Positions 23,318-35,399 of a DNA stretch of 64,000 nucleotides are shown here, one piece after another. The stretch covers positions 27,118,043 to 27,182,042 of the forward strand of contig NC_091307.1 in the NCBI RefSeq assembly GCF_038502225.1. Reading direction: 5' to 3'. This DNA is from Cherax quadricarinatus. Lineage: Eukaryota; Arthropoda; Malacostraca; Decapoda; Parastacidae. The position numbers were made by a program, and so were the translations under genes. How positions within the stretch are numbered: the stretch's first letter is position 1; the number at the start of each line of letters is the position of its first letter. The notes under the pieces are model-generated. The model was not told where the DNA came from. It made no database searches and worked only from the letters and a program-made list of their open reading frames with translations.

Positions 23318-26300
23318 GTAGTAGGTTGGTAGACAACAACCACCCAGGGAGGTACTACCGTCCTGCCAAGTGAGTGTAAAACGAAAGCCTGTGATTGTTA
23401 TACATGATGGTAGGATTGCTGATGTCTTTTGTCTGTCTCATAAATATGCAAGATTACAGGTATGTCTTGCTACTTCTACTTACACTTAGGTCACACTACA
23501 CATACATGTACACATTTATTTATACACACTCATCTGAGTTTTTTTTTATTTTATCTTAATAGTTCTTGGTCTTATTACTTTTCCTTTTATATCCATGGGG
23601 AAGTGGAATAAGAATCTTTCCTCCGTAAGCCATGCGTGTTGTAAAAGTCAACTAAAATGCCGGGAACAATGGGCTAGTAACCCCTTTTCCTGTAAAGATT
23701 ACTAAAAAGAATAAGAAGAAGAAAATTGTCAAAGTGGGAAGTCTGAATGTGCGTGGATGTTGTGCAGATGATAAGAAAGAGATGATTGTGGATGTTATGA
23801 ATGAGAAGAAGCTGGATGTCCTGGCTTTAAGTGAAACAAAGCTGAAGGGGGTGGGAGAGTTTCAGTGGAGAGGAATAAATGGGATTAGGTCAGGGGTTTC
23901 AAATAGAGTTAGAGCTAAAGAAGGAGTAGGAAAAGAGGGACTATAAATGTATTAGTTCAAGGACTATGTGGAGTAAAATAAAGATTGGATGTGAAAAGTG
24001 GGTTATAATAAGCGTGTATGCACCTGGAGAAGAGAGAAGTGTAGAGGAGAGAGAGAGATTTTGGGAAATGTTGAGTGAATGCGTGGGGAGTTCTGAATCA
24101 AGTGTGAGAGAACTTGTGGTTGGGGATTTCAATGCTAAACTGGGTAAAAATGTTATGGAGGGAGTAGTAGGTAAATTTGGGGTGCCAGGGGCAAATGTAA
24201 ATGGGGAGCCTTTAATTGAGCTATGTGTAGAAAGAGATTTGGTAATAAGTAATACATATTTTATGAAAAAGAGGATAAATAAATATACAAGGTATGATGT
24301 AGCACGTAATGAAAGTAGTTTATTAGATTATGTATTGGTGGATAAAAGGTTGATGGGTAGGCTCCAGGATGTACATGTTTATAGAGGGGCAACTGATATA
24401 TCGGATCATTATTTAGTTGTAGCTACAGTTAGAGTAAGAGGTAGATGGGAAAAGAGGAAGGTGGCAACAACAAGTAAGAGGGAGGTGAAAGTGTATAAAC
24501 TAAGAGAGGAGGAAGTTCGGGTGAGATATAAGCGACTATTGGCAGAAAGGTGGGCTAGTGCAAAGATGAGTAATGGGGGGGTTGAAGAGGGTTGGAATAG
24601 TTTTAAAAATGCAGTATTAGAATGTGGGGCAGAAGTTTGTGGTTATAGGAGGGTGGGGGCAGGAGGAAAGAGGAGTGATTGGTGGAATGATGAAGTAAAG
24701 GGTGTGATAAAAGAGAAAAAGGTAGCTTATGAGAGGTTTTTACAAAGCAGAAGTGTTATAAGAAGAGCAGAGTATATGGAGAGTAAAAGAAAGGTAAAGA
24801 GAGTGGTGAGAGAGTGCAAAAGGAGAGCAGATGATAGAGTGGGAGAGGCACTGTCAAGAAATTTTAATGAAAATAAGAAAAAATTTTGGAGTGAGTTAAA
24901 CAAGTTAAGAAAGCCTAGGGAAAGTATGGATTTGTCAGTTAAAAACAGAGTAGGGGAGTTAGTAGATGGGGAGATGGAGGTATTAGGTAGATGGCGAGAA
25001 TATTTTGAGGAACTTTTAAATGTTAAGGAAGAAACAGAGGCAGTAATTTCATGCACTGGTCAGGGAGGTATACCATCTTTTAGGAGTGAAGAAGAGCAGA
25101 ATGTAAGTGTGGGGGAGGTACGTGAGGCATTACGTAAAATGAAAGGGGGTAAAGCAGCTGGAACTGATGGGATCATGACAGAAATGTTAAAAGCAGGGGG
25201 GGATATAGTGTTGGAGTGGTTGGTACTTTTGTTTAATAAATGTATGAAAGAGGGGAAGGTACCTAGGGATTGGCGGAGAGCATGTACAGTCCCTTTATAT
25301 AAAGAGAAAGGGGACAAAAGAGACTGTAAAAATTATAGAGGAATAAGTTTACTGAGTATACCCGGAAAAGTGTACGGTAGGGTTATAATTGAAAGAATTA
25401 GAGGCAAGACAGAATGTAGGATTGCGGATGAGCAAGGAGGTTTCAGAGTGGGTAGGGGATGTGTAGATCAAGTGTTTACATTGAAGCATATATGTGAACA
25501 GTATTTAGATAAAGGTAGGGAAGTTTTTATTGCATTTATGGATTTAGAAAAGGCATATGATAGAGTGGATAGAGGAGCAATGTGGCAGATGTTGCAAGTA
25601 TATGGAATAGGTGGTAAGTTATTAAATGCTGTAAAGAGTTTTTATGAGGATAGTGAGGCTCAGGTTAGGGTGTGTAGAAGAGAGGGAGACTACTTCCCGG
25701 TAAAAGTAGGTCTTAGACAGGGATGTGTAATGTCACCATGGTTGTTTAATATATTTATAGATGGGGTTGTAAAGGAAGTAAATGCTAGGGTGTTCGGGAG
25801 AGGGGTGGGATTAAATTTTGGGGAATCAAATTCAAAATGGGAATTGACACAGTTACTTTTTGCTGATGATACTGTGCTTATGGGAGATTCTAAAGAAAAA
25901 TTGCAAAGGTTAGTGGATGAGTTTGGGAATGTGTGTAAAGGTAGAAAGTTGAAAATGAACATAGAAAAGAGTAAGGTGATGAGGGTGTCAAATGATTTAG
26001 ATAAAGAAAAATTGGATATCAAATTGGGGAGGAGGAGTATGGAAGAAGTGAATGTTTTCAGATACTTGGAAGTTGACGTGTCGGCGGATGGATTTATGAA
26101 GGATGAGGTTAATCATAGAATTGATGAGGGCAAAAAGGCGATTGGTGCGTTGAGGTATATGTGGAGTCAAAAAACGTTATCTATGGAGGCAAAGAAGGGA
26201 ATGTATGAAAGTATAGTAGTACCAACACTCTTATATGGGTGTGAAGCTTGGGTGGTAAATGCAGCAGCGAGGAGACGGTTGGAGGCAGTGGAGATGTCCT

Positions 26301-26991
26301 GTTTAAGGGCACTGTGTGGTGTAAATATTATGCAGAAAATTCTGAGTGTGGAAATTAGGAAAAGGTGTGGAGTTAATAAAAGTATTAGTCAGAGGGCAGA
26401 AGAGGGGTTGTTGAGGTGGTTTGGTCATTTAGAGAGAATGGATCAAAGTAGAATGACATGGAAAGCATATAAATCTATAGGGGAAGGAAGGCGGGGTAGG
26501 GGTCATCCTCGAAAGGGTTGGAGAGAGGGGGTAAAGGAGGTTTTGTGGGCAAGGGGCTTGGACTTCCAGCAAGCATGCGTGAGCGTGTTAGATAGGAGTG
26601 AATGGAGACGAATGGTACTTGGGACCTGACGATATGTTGGAGTGTGAGCATGGTAATATTTAGTGAAGGGATTCAGGGAAACCGGTTATTTTCATATAGT
26701 CGGACTTGAGTCCTGGAAATGGGAAGTACAATGCCTGCACTTTAAAGGAGGGGTTTGGGATATTGGCAGTTTGGAGGGATATGTTGTGTATCTTTATATG
26801 TGTATGCTTCTAAACCGTTGTATTCTGAGCACCTCTGCAAAAACAGTGATAATGTGCGAGTGTGGTGAAAGTGTTGAATGATGATGAAAGTATTTTCTTT
26901 TTGGGGATTTTCTTTCTTTTTTATTTTGGGTCACCCTGCCTCGGTGGGAGACGGCCGACTTGTTGAGAGAGAAAAAAAAAAAAAAAAAAAA
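23318..26991 (+). mobile_element. Near-full-length RTE-like LINE, subfamily 1
   Basis: About 3.67 kb. The 5' end gtagtaggttggtagacaac is shared with copies at 41285 and 58606. A 5' UTR of about 390 bp precedes a single endonuclease-RT frame. A 3' UTR follows with ttggagtgtgagcatggtaa, then the conserved terminus ggtcaccctgcctcggtggg plus agacggccgacttgttg and poly-A. One 29-bp deletion near 23927 breaks the frame in the endonuclease; otherwise the frame is open. RTE-group placement rests on the EN+RT layout, total size and the RWFGHLERM / GRPRKGW C-terminal pattern. Confidence 0.92.
23966..26629 (+). pseudogene. LINE endonuclease-reverse transcriptase ORF (5' frame broken)
   Basis: An 887-codon frame. 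The endonuclease is seen in order: SVYAPGEE, VVGDFNAKLG, SLLDYVLVDKRL, ATDISDHYLVV. The first endonuclease motifs (SLNVRGCC, LALSETKL, 23734-23940) are in another frame because of the 29-bp deletion relative to the copy at 41885-41935. The reverse transcriptase follows: KAAGTDGIMTEMLKAGG, NYRGISLLSIPGKVYGR, EQGGFRVGRGCVDQVF, AFMDLEKAYDRVDR, GLRQGCVMSPWLF, and the catalytic FADD at residues 632-635. The C-terminal domain holds RWFGHLERMDQSRMTW and RRGRGHPRKGW. The product would nick and prime at target DNA, but this copy is probably not autonomous. Confidence 0.93.
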
Positions 26992-27048
26992 TAACTCCTA
27001 CAGTATTTCTCAAATGAGAGCACCTAATTATTATTATTATTATAATCA

Positions 27049-28084
27049 GGGTATGTAAAGGTAGAAAGTTGAAAGTGAATACAGATAAGAGTAAGGTGAT
27101 GAGGGTACCAAATGATTTAGATAAAGAAAAATTGGATATCACATTGGAGAGAGGGAATATGGAAGAAGTGAATGTTTTCAGATATTTGGGAGTTGACCTG
27201 TCAGCAGATGGGTTTATGAAGGCTGAGGTTAACCAAAGAACTGATGAAGGAAAAAAGGCAAGTGTTGCATTGAGGTATATGTGAACACAAAAAACATTAC
27301 CCATGGAGGCAAAGAAGGAAATGTATCAAAGTATAGTGGTACTAACACTCTTATATGGGTGTGAAGCTTGGGTTGCAAATGCTGCAGCGAGGAGGCAGCT
27401 GGAGGTAGTGGAAATGTCCTGTCTAAGGGATGTGTGGTGTAAATATTATGCAGAGAATTCGGAGTGTGGAAATTAGGTGTGGAGCTAATAAAAGTATTAG
27501 TCAGAGGGCTGAAGAGGGGTTGTTGAGGTGGTTTGGTCATTTACAGAGAATGGATCAAAGTAGAATGACTTGAAGAGCATATAAATCTGTAGGGGAAGGA
27601 AGGCGGGGTAGGGGTCATCCTCGAAAAGGTTAGATGGAGGGGGTAAAGGAGGTTTTGTGGGCAAGGGGCTTGGACTTCCAGCAAGCATGTGTGAGCATGT
27701 TAGATAGGAGTGAACGAGATGAATGGTTTTTGGACATAAGACATAACGAGCTGTTGGAGTGTGAGCAGGGTAATATTTAGTGAAGGGATTCAGGGAAACC
27801 GGTTATTTTTATATAGCCGGACTTGAGTACTGGAAATGGGAAGTACAATGCCTGCACTTTAAAGGAGAGGTTTGGGGTATTGGCAGTTTGGAGGGGTATG
27901 CTATAGATCTTTACATACGCTTCTAAACTGTTGTATCTGGGCGGCTCTGCAAAGACAGTGATTACATGAGAGTGAGGTGAAAGTGTTGAATGATGATGAA
28001 AGTATTTTCTTTTTTGGGATTTTCTTTCTTTTTGGGTCATCCTGCCTTGGTGGGAGACGCCTGACTTGTTGAGAAAAAAAAAAT
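27049..28084 (+). mobile_element. 5'-truncated LINE, subfamily 1, with 9-bp target duplication
   Basis: ttataatca flanks it at 27040-27048 and 28085-28093. It starts inside the post-RT region (GRKLKVNTDKSKVMRV) and keeps the C-terminal domain with several stops and frameshifts, the 3' UTR and a poly-A tail. It lies only about 60 bp downstream of the LINE ending at 26991, in the same orientation, but is an independent insertion because it has its own duplication. Confidence 0.95.
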
Positions 28085-28183
28085 TTATAATCATAACTAA
28101 GCACCTAACTCACAAGGGTCTGAGGGGTACATAAACATAAATAAATATGTTGCACCCAAATATATATACATGAATGAACTCAC

Positions 28184-28343
28184 ATGCTCAACCACGCGGT
28201 TTTTTAGCTTTGTCCAACGATCATTGCCCTCTTCCTTGTTGGGAAACACTGTTGTAGCATCTGACCTAAGCTCTGCTTCATACACATCACACAGTCTAGA
28301 CCATTTGATCAATTCAGCAGTCACAAACAACTGCAAGAGGTCT
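28184..28343 (-). CDS. PSMD12: PSMD12/Rpn5, coding exon 6
   Basis: Completes Arg322 and encodes residues 323-375: [20 protein letters not shown], then [20 protein letters not shown] and [13 protein letters not shown]. Human has [21 protein letters not shown] and LKNRVVEH at these places. This is the N-terminal part of the PCI domain. Acceptor attttcag, donor gcat/gtgagt. Confidence 0.97.
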
Positions 28344-29432
28344 CTGAAAATTGCCAGAAGTTCATATTAGTTACAGTAGGTGACGTATCTTACAAAATTG
28401 AATTCTCATGTTACAATGCTAAGCCCACTACATTACAAATGGGTGGCAGAAATGTTGCATTTGTTTATTGCTGAATTGTGACATGACAGTTCTCACATAA
28501 GAGTGATCATAAAGGCAGGAAAGTCCGTCAGTGTAGGAAATCAGCTTCAATTAATGTCGGAGAAGATGTGCAATTAAGGTATAATTGACAGAAAGGAAAG
28601 GAGATATTGTAAGAATATCTTAATAACTCAGTGAAAGGGCAAGGCTGAAACCCACTGCAAAAAAAGTCCTAAAACTAATCAATATCAGAGTAAGAACCTC
28701 AAGTGTTAAAAATGAAGCTGCCATATTCCTGTTGTGAAAAAGATAATCTACTAAAAAATATTGCAATGTCAACACAATCTGAAAATTGGAATGGCATTTG
28801 GTGGTAATTCATGAGTTGAGAGAATGCTATGACCAATACAAAAGTGCAATAGTAGTTTCTCCACAATCAACTACAATGAAGGAAGTCACCAATGTAAATG
28901 ACTGGAAACAATAAAAAAACGTGAACATAATGCCAAAGCAGAAAACGGAGACAATGTGAATGAAAATAGAAAAGGGAAGACTTTTAAAATGCTACTGTAG
29001 AAACAGACTGAAGACGTATACACAACAGAGGAGTGACAACAGAAACAGTTTCCTTTACAAACATCTTACGAGACGAACAATAAGGCACAGTACCGTGACT
29101 GGTACAATTTACATATAACCCGCACATAAAAAAAAACTTAAGTTTCTTTTGCCCATGTGTGGGTTAACTGTGTATTTCATGAGACTTTAATAGGTCAAAG
29201 AATCATGAAAAGCATGGAAACAAACAAGATAATAGAGACAGTGGGCATCTCAACACTCTCATAATGAGAATTATTTACTATCCTTCAGTGTTTGATATAC
29301 AAATCTCATAAAATTTCTGTTGCAGAATTAGTGTGACAGCCTTCCTAAATGACATTTCAGTTAATATACTTAACTTATATACCCAAATTTAACAGTAAAC
29401 TTAAAATTTAGTTTAATGTACTTTTCTCCTAC
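28344..29432 (-). other. PSMD12 intron 5
   Basis: GT-AG intron of 1.1 kb. About 29075-29195 carries a dispersed-repeat fragment (aggcacagtaccgtgactgg) related to 18895-19010. Nothing else recognised. Confidence 0.8.
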
Positions 29433-29657
29433 CTATATTGTGGAATTTCTTCTAAAGTCTTATCTTCTTTGATTCGATGAAGAAGATCACTCTGTTCATT
29501 ATCATATGGTGCTAGGATGATAAACAACACCACATGTTTGAGTACTCGTTTCTTCTCTGCTTCATTTTCTTTTACACTTTTGGAGTCATAGATGGCCCGG
29601 TAATGACGACATATACTCAAGAAAGAGCTTTCATGGCTATCAAGCTCAATCATTAGG
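29433..29657 (-). CDS. PSMD12: PSMD12/Rpn5, coding exon 5
   Basis: Completes Asn247 and encodes residues 248-321: [40 protein letters not shown] and [20 protein letters not shown], then [14 protein letters not shown] and a split Arg. These are helical-repeat (TPR-like) residues leading to the PCI domain. [11 protein letters not shown] is almost identical to human LAPFDNEQSDL. Acceptor ttttacag, donor atag/gtagga. Confidence 0.97.
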
Positions 29658-30779
29658 CTGTAAAAGATATTAAGGAATTACATTAATAGGTTAGATACAA
29701 AAATGGAAATGGTTAAGCAAGTGTGAGTAAGGCCTACCAAACATTGGCAAGTATGCCTACTGCAGCATGCCTTTATTCATTTGATCCTGTTCTTTTAACA
29801 AAATTTCAACAGAACAGAGATTTATTTTAATCAAAGAAACACTAAAGATAGTACACTAACAACCAAATATATTAGACAGATTGATTAATATCTTCCCCAG
29901 TAAATTCAAGAGAGAACAAACATAACCAGTGGTTAAGCCAGTTCATAAAAATATCAGCTTCAATGGTACAGCAGTCATCCTATGCCACCTTGGAGTTTAT
30001 TTATATGCACTGCAGTAAAAACGCAGATTTTTCCCTCTCCCAAGCACACTGAAAATATTTACATAGACAACTTAAAATCTAAAAAAGCTACTTTAGTTGG
30101 TAACAGAAAGAGTAAGTGCATGCTTTCCCTTATTTACTCTCGGAAAGATTTGTTCTGGCAAGTCTACATACCCCTTTATCTCTAGTCTAATATAAACTTG
30201 TATTGATGAAACTGAAATAATTAGTTTTCCAAAATGAAATGCAGTGCAGTGCTTAAATTTGTTCTTAACATCAAATTCTTCGCAACCTTCAGAAAACTTT
30301 ATCCCACTGGCTGAGAGCTTCACCAAATACATGACTGCTACTTGAATACTAATCCTAGTTTTGTATACAAAGGACAATACTGTACAGTGTTATAATTTGT
30401 CTAATATACAAAGAATACTGGAATAGGCACAACACCCTGGAGAGCAGAGCTTTTCATTGTGGAGGAGTCTGATTTTACTTGGCTATAATATTTGTCTTTA
30501 ATATAGTATTAGGAAGTCAGAGATTCTTGTCCTCAAATTTAGTTATTTTTATTGCAATTACAACACTGCATTCACTCAAAGCCTTTGCAGTGACTGTACA
30601 TGTTGCTGGTATCTGCTTCTTTTCCAGTTCATCCTGCTGTAAATCCATGTTGCCCTGAATTGTCTAGTGATCAGCAGAGTGCAACTTACTGCAACTATTG
30701 AATATCAAGGCAACAAGATGAAAACTAAAAACTAATGCATTTAAACACAAATAAAAGAATGCTAAATAAGCAAACTTAC
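29658..30779 (-). other. PSMD12 intron 4
   Basis: GT-AG intron of 1.1 kb (donor gtaagt). No element recognised. Confidence 0.8.
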
Positions 30780-30916
30780 TTATAGAACTTGAGCTTCAGG
30801 TCGTCCACTTCCTCACTGTCGAAGAATTTTGTGCTAATTTTCTTGGAGATAATTTGTGTACGAACAAAGTCCTTCTTCAACAAACACAAGCGCATCTGTT
30901 CAAGGATCATTTCAAC
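30780..30916 (-). CDS. PSMD12: PSMD12/Rpn5, coding exon 4
   Basis: Residues 202-246 plus two bases of Asn247: [20 protein letters not shown], then [20 protein letters not shown] and KLKFY. It matches human [26 protein letters not shown] closely. Acceptor tctcaccag, donor tataa/gtaagt. The codon aa/c is restored by exon 5. Confidence 0.97.
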
Positions 30917-31934
30917 CTGGTGAGAAAAATAAATAAATTTTAGTCTCAAATTCCTTGCTAACCTTTTCAAGGTCTGTGCCATGTGTTATATCTTCGAAAT
31001 TGGTCATCCTGTGTTATTTAACTATTGTAAAAGAATATGTTCATCACTTAATATTATAGCGCGAAAGTCCCAGTTTAGAGCTAAAATAGAGACTTTCGGC
31101 GTTATATTATTATCTGTTAATATGTATATGAAAAATACCATGGTATTATCGTTATTATCACTATTATCACTATTTTGTTATTATCACTATTATTTTATTA
31201 TTATTGTTAGGTAGGATTTCTTGTGTATATAGAGTAGAGTTTAAGTCTCGGAACCATCCGGTGAACTGTTCAATTGTTTATGTCCGGATGACTGACGTTG
31301 GGTCAGGTGATCCAACCTGATGACGCGTCAACAGACTGGCAAGTAGTCATTCTGCTCCCTGCTCTAGCCCTGACAACTGATCGTATATTGGCTCTTACGG
31401 TGTACAGTTTGAATGGTTTTGAGAATTGGACTCTAGAGCTGACTCACTTTGTTCCTCATTGCTTTGAAAGACTCTTTTGATATTTATATTCTTGGTCAGT
31501 TCAGTAATCCATAGAGATATTTTACGGCCAGATTCAAAGGTCTTGTTAAATCTTGTACCTTTTGTATTTTGAGTTTACAGACTTGTTAAGACAAAGACGT
31601 AAATGTTATTGAAGACTGAATTACAGGAAGAATAATTAAACTTCCTTATTAATGTGACATTTCCATGATTTTGAACTAAATGTATATGGTAAATTTATTG
31701 TACAAAGTATTAAGTTACATTAACTACAAAAAGAAGATAAAGTATTGTATTTAAATACTTTAATAAATTTGAATATTATTCTATGGAGTTTCCCAGTTGA
31801 AATTATTTCCCCTAGACTCTAAAACTTTAAATAACTCGGATCCAAAAATCTTGTTGCAAAAGAAATGAATGGTAACAGGTCACATTCTGAAGCTCTTTAA
31901 AAAATTTCTTATTTGCAACACCGTGGTACTACGG

Positions 31935-32941
31935 GTTTAAGCTCAGGGTCTGTGCTGTAGAACTACATGATGAGTTCAGCTCACTCAGATAAGCAATGAG
32001 TAGCATATCTTGGCCTAGATATGACAGAATGTGTCTATGCAGTGAGTGTGCACCATATAAAAAAAATCCTGCCCCACGCTGTGCATGATGGGAAAAAAAA
32101 TGTGACCGTGTATTTATTTTAAAATAGCGCCCTTGCAGCATATTTTTGGATGGTTTTTATGTTATCATTTGATAGAATGGGCAATATATTACAAATATAA
32201 AGATGATTTTGATTGGTTTCAGGACTGAAAGTAGCTTGAAAACAAGGCTCAAAAGTAGCAAAAACACTCAAGTTTTGCCAATATTCCAGAGGACACAAAT
32301 TATGTCACTTGTCCAATAAGAGTCTAACTGGTCAATCTAATATACATTCATGAATGTGCTGACATTATTTATACAATTATTACAATAATGCAGTAGTCTG
32401 CATAACAGTAAATCTTCTGTTTTGTGTGAATAAAAATTCAAAATGGAAAGAAAGTGTAATAAAGGAGTGGCCTGGGGACATAACTAATGAACAGGAAATG
32501 TTATTTTAGTGCAAGGAATGTCTACACTGTTTATTTTGAACCCTATTTTTAAATTGGCAATTTTTTGTGTGAAATTGGCCAAATTACCAACTTCTGATCA
32601 CTTTACTAGGTAGTTGAAATAGTTTAATGGGCAGTGTCTTGTATTCAATTGATAGAATGAAAGGGATACTAGTGAAATAGCTACGAGTCTGGCCGCCTGG
32701 AACAATGCAATTGCCCTAAAAGATTTTAAAAGTGGGCAAAATTGCCAAGGTGTAAATATCACCGAGATTGCTAACTTTGCAAAAGCGTAATTCCTTAAAT
32801 TTCCCATCAAATTTTGTACTTCTGGTGTCAGTACCTTTGGAAAAAGATTTTCTATCATATCATGAGAAACAATTTTTTTTTTTTTTCAATTCTTGGACCC
32901 TGAGAGGAATTTTCAGATCAGGGGTCTGGACCCTGAAAGGG
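31935..32941 (-). mobile_element. TTAA-type (piggyBac-like) MITE, left end degraded
   Basis: The right terminus ggaccctgaaaggg meets TTAA at 32942-32945. The interior matches other family copies (gatgattttgattggtttca, catcaaattttgtacttctg). The left end near 31935 (ttaagctcagggtctgtgct) has lost a clean inverted repeat. No coding sequence. Confidence 0.75.
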
Positions 32942-32995
32942 TTAAAGTAAACTATGGGTGTTGGTTTTACACTATTCAAGTGCACAGACAATGAG

Positions 32996-33224
32996 TGTTC
33001 ATAGTTCAATCCCCAGCACAGGTAGAAATGGGCATGCTCCTTTACACTTGCAGCAAATAGGTACATGGGTGTTAGTTGACTGGTGTGGGTTACATCCTGG
33101 GGGACAAGACTGAAGGACCTCAACGGAAATAAGACAAACAGTCTCCGGTGATGCACTGACTTTTTTGGGTTATCCTGGGTGGTTAACCCTCCAGGTTAAA
33201 AATTCAAACAAATCCTATCTATTT
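32996..33224 (+). mobile_element. Partial tRNA-derived SINE
   Basis: Same family as 6565-6857. A degraded B box (agttcaatccccagc) near 33004 is followed by the body motifs gttagttgactggtgtgggt and gggttatcctgggtggttaa. The head (A box) is not recognisable. Confidence 0.8.
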
Positions 33225-33272
33225 TATAATTTTAATACTTTCCTTACATAAAATGTATGCTCTATATAAATA

Positions 33273-33856
33273 CAGTAGGGCCCCACTTATACGGCAGGTT
33301 AGGTTCCAGGCTACCGCCGTAAAGTGAAACACTCTTTTTTTCCCCCTTATAAATGCATACAAATACTAGATAACAAGTTTGAATTAACATATATTAAGTT
33401 GGCAACAGAACTAGGCATAAAAAAAACAATAAAAAAGTAAAATACACACGTAGTGTACTCATTACTTACCTTAAAATATTTGTAGTCTTAATCTAGGGTG
33501 AGACAAGTAGTATTTATTGTAAGAAATCAAGTGTGGTATGTATGGTAACCAGCCGGGCTACCATACCAGGCCACGCCACCCACACATACTACGTATTCTA
33601 TGATATTTAAGCATCCCAGAGCAATAAAATACATATATAGTTCACTCATTACTTACCTTAAAATATTTGTAGTCTTAGTGTAGGGTCAGAGGTGAGTAAA
33701 CGAGATAAAACGAATAAATGAGAAAGAGAATGAGTACCTGAGAAGACAGGCGCAGAGTTATGTAAACAAACCAGGCGAACATAAGTTTTGTAAACAAAGT
33801 GTACACGTCTGGTTTGTGTACAAGTTACATTGTGTACAAGTTGTCTCTACATTGAT
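33273..33856 (+). mobile_element. Left end of a Tigger-like element (CAGTAGGGCCCC type)
   Basis: TA (33271-33272) followed by cagtagggccccacttatac. The internal sequence includes a duplicated block tactcattacttaccttaaa with atatttgtagtctta (near 33457 and 33645). It is cut off at 33857 by the minus-strand LINE. A matching right terminus sits at 52647, on the far side of the nested insertions. Confidence 0.65.
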
Positions 33857-34370
33857 ATTTTTTTTTTTTTTATTATCACACTGGCCGATTCCCACCAAGG
33901 CAGGGTGGCCTGAAAAAGAAAAACTTTCACCATCATTCACTCCATCACTGTCTTGCCAGAAGGGTGCTTTACACTATAGTTCTTGAACTGCAACATTAAC
34001 ACCCCTCCTTCAGAGAGCAGGCACTGTACTTCCCATCTCCAGGACTCAAGTCCGGCCTGCCGGTTTCCCTGAACCCCTTCATAAATGTTACTTTGCTCAC
34101 ACTCCAACAGCACGTCAAGTACAGTGGACCCCCGCATAGCGACCTTAATCCGTGCAAGAGGGCTGGCTGTTATGCGAAATGTTCGGTATGCGAATGAATT
34201 TTCCCCATAAGAAATAATGGAAATCAAATTAATCCGTGCAAGACACCCAAAAGTTTGAAAAAAAAAATTTTACCACATGAAATATACATTTTCCTACACA
34301 CAAAGAGAAGGATACATGCACAATAGTAGAGTAGTACATGCACAATATATATTGTGCATGTACTACTCTA

Positions 34371-34595
34371 CTAAATGAAGAATAAATGACACTTACCTTT
34401 ATTGAAGATGCAGCAATGACTGATGAGACACTGTGTCCTGGGAGTGCCTTTTCCTCCTGAGTACTGTAGGTCCTGTTTGGTATTTTCTTCCAGAACAGGC
34501 CTTATCACACTGTGTATGTCACTACGATTCTTAAATCTCTCAAACCAACCTTTGCTGGCTCTAAATTCACCAATATGAGTACTAGTTCCAGGCAT
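34371..34595 (-). pseudogene. Tigger transposase fragment, CENP-B-type second helix-turn-helix
   Basis: GEFRASKGWFERFKNRSDIH then SVIR matches the Tigger/jerky/CENP-B HTH pattern (ASKGWFERFKKRSGIH...RHGE). The frame then runs into unrelated sequence. The upstream part of the frame is separated from it by a SINE fragment. Confidence 0.85.
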
Positions 34596-34599
34596 TTTC

Positions 34600-34757
34600 C
34601 CTGTTCACCTGGGTGTTAGTCGACTGGAGTTTTACCTGGTGTGGGTTGCATCCTGGGAGACAAGATTAAGGACCCCAATGGAAATAAGTTAGACAGTCTT
34701 CGATGACAGACTTTTTTGGGCTATCCTGGGTGGCAAATCCTCTGGGGTTAATTGTTT
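34600..34757 (+). mobile_element. SINE body fragment inside the Tigger element
   Basis: gttcacctgggtgttagtcg, gggttgcatcctgggagaca and gggctatcctgggtggcaaa match the body and 3' end of the tRNA-derived SINE at 6565-6857. Confidence 0.8.
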
Positions 34758-35399
34758 CTTGGTATTCTCAATAAGCCACACCAACAACGGTGCTACAGCA
34801 GCAGCAGCTGACGGTGGTACAGCAGCAACAGACGATGCTACAGCAGCAGCAGACGATGCTACAGCAGCAACTGACGATGTTACAGCAGCAGCAGACGATG
34901 CTACAGCAGCAGCAGCAGCAGACGATGCTACAGCAGCAGCAGCAGCTGACGGTGGTACAGCAGCAACAGACGATGCTACAGCAGCAACAGACGATGCTAC
35001 AGCAGCAGCAGACGATGCTACAGCAGCAGCAGACGATGCTACAGCAGCAGCAGACGATGCTACAGCAGCAGCAGACGATGCTACAGCAGCAGCAGACGGT
35101 ACTACAGCAGCAGGAGCAGCTGACGGTGGTACAGCAGCAGCAGCTGACAGTGCAGCAGCAGCTGACAGTGCAGCAGCAGCTGACAGTGCAGCAGCAGCTG
35201 ACGGTGATACAGCAGCAGCAGCAGCTGTACCACCAATAGTAGCGATGGTTGATTGGGGTTTATTATACAACCTGGCCAGCTCGGAGACACGCACTCCACT
35301 TTCATACTTATCAATGATCTTTTTCTTCATCTCCATAGTAATTCTCACCCTTATTGCTGTAGGGTTGGCACTAGAAGCTTTCTTGGGGCCCATGGTCAC
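34689..35399 (-). pseudogene. Tigger transposase N-terminus with an in-frame minisatellite
   Basis: The frame starts MTMGPKKASSANPTAIRVRI and TMEMKKKIIDKYESGVRVSE, then LARLYNKPQSTIATI: the N-terminal psq/CENP-B-type HTH that binds the transposon ends. After about residue 55 the sequence becomes about 150 residues of Ala/Ser/Val-rich repeat from a GCA-based array, then PLLVWLIENTKKQL, which corresponds to the LLVWI region of Tigger proteins. It therefore looks like a transposase whose middle was replaced or expanded by a minisatellite in frame. Confidence 0.85.
34788..35238. repeat. GCA-rich minisatellite, unit about 21 bp
   Basis: Tandem units gatgctacagcagcagcaga(c) with variants (gctgacggtggtacagcagc; cagctgacagtgcagcag, 18 bp). 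All unit lengths seen are multiples of 3, so frames remain open on both strands. Confidence 0.95.

Larger units (their letters stand above)
20284..28183 (-). other. PSMD12 intron 6, 7.9 kb, repeat-rich
   Basis: Contains two small Tigger-like MITEs, a LINE 3' tail, a decayed TTAA-type MITE, a hairpin insertion, one near-full-length LINE and one 5'-truncated LINE (all listed separately). The stretch 22340-23010 holds nothing recognised. Confidence 0.85.

Noticed and set aside
31214..31700. Possible solo LTR or unknown element starting tgttaggtaggatttcttg
   Set aside because: No duplicated flank, no second copy in the window and no recognisable terminus; left as unassigned intron sequence.
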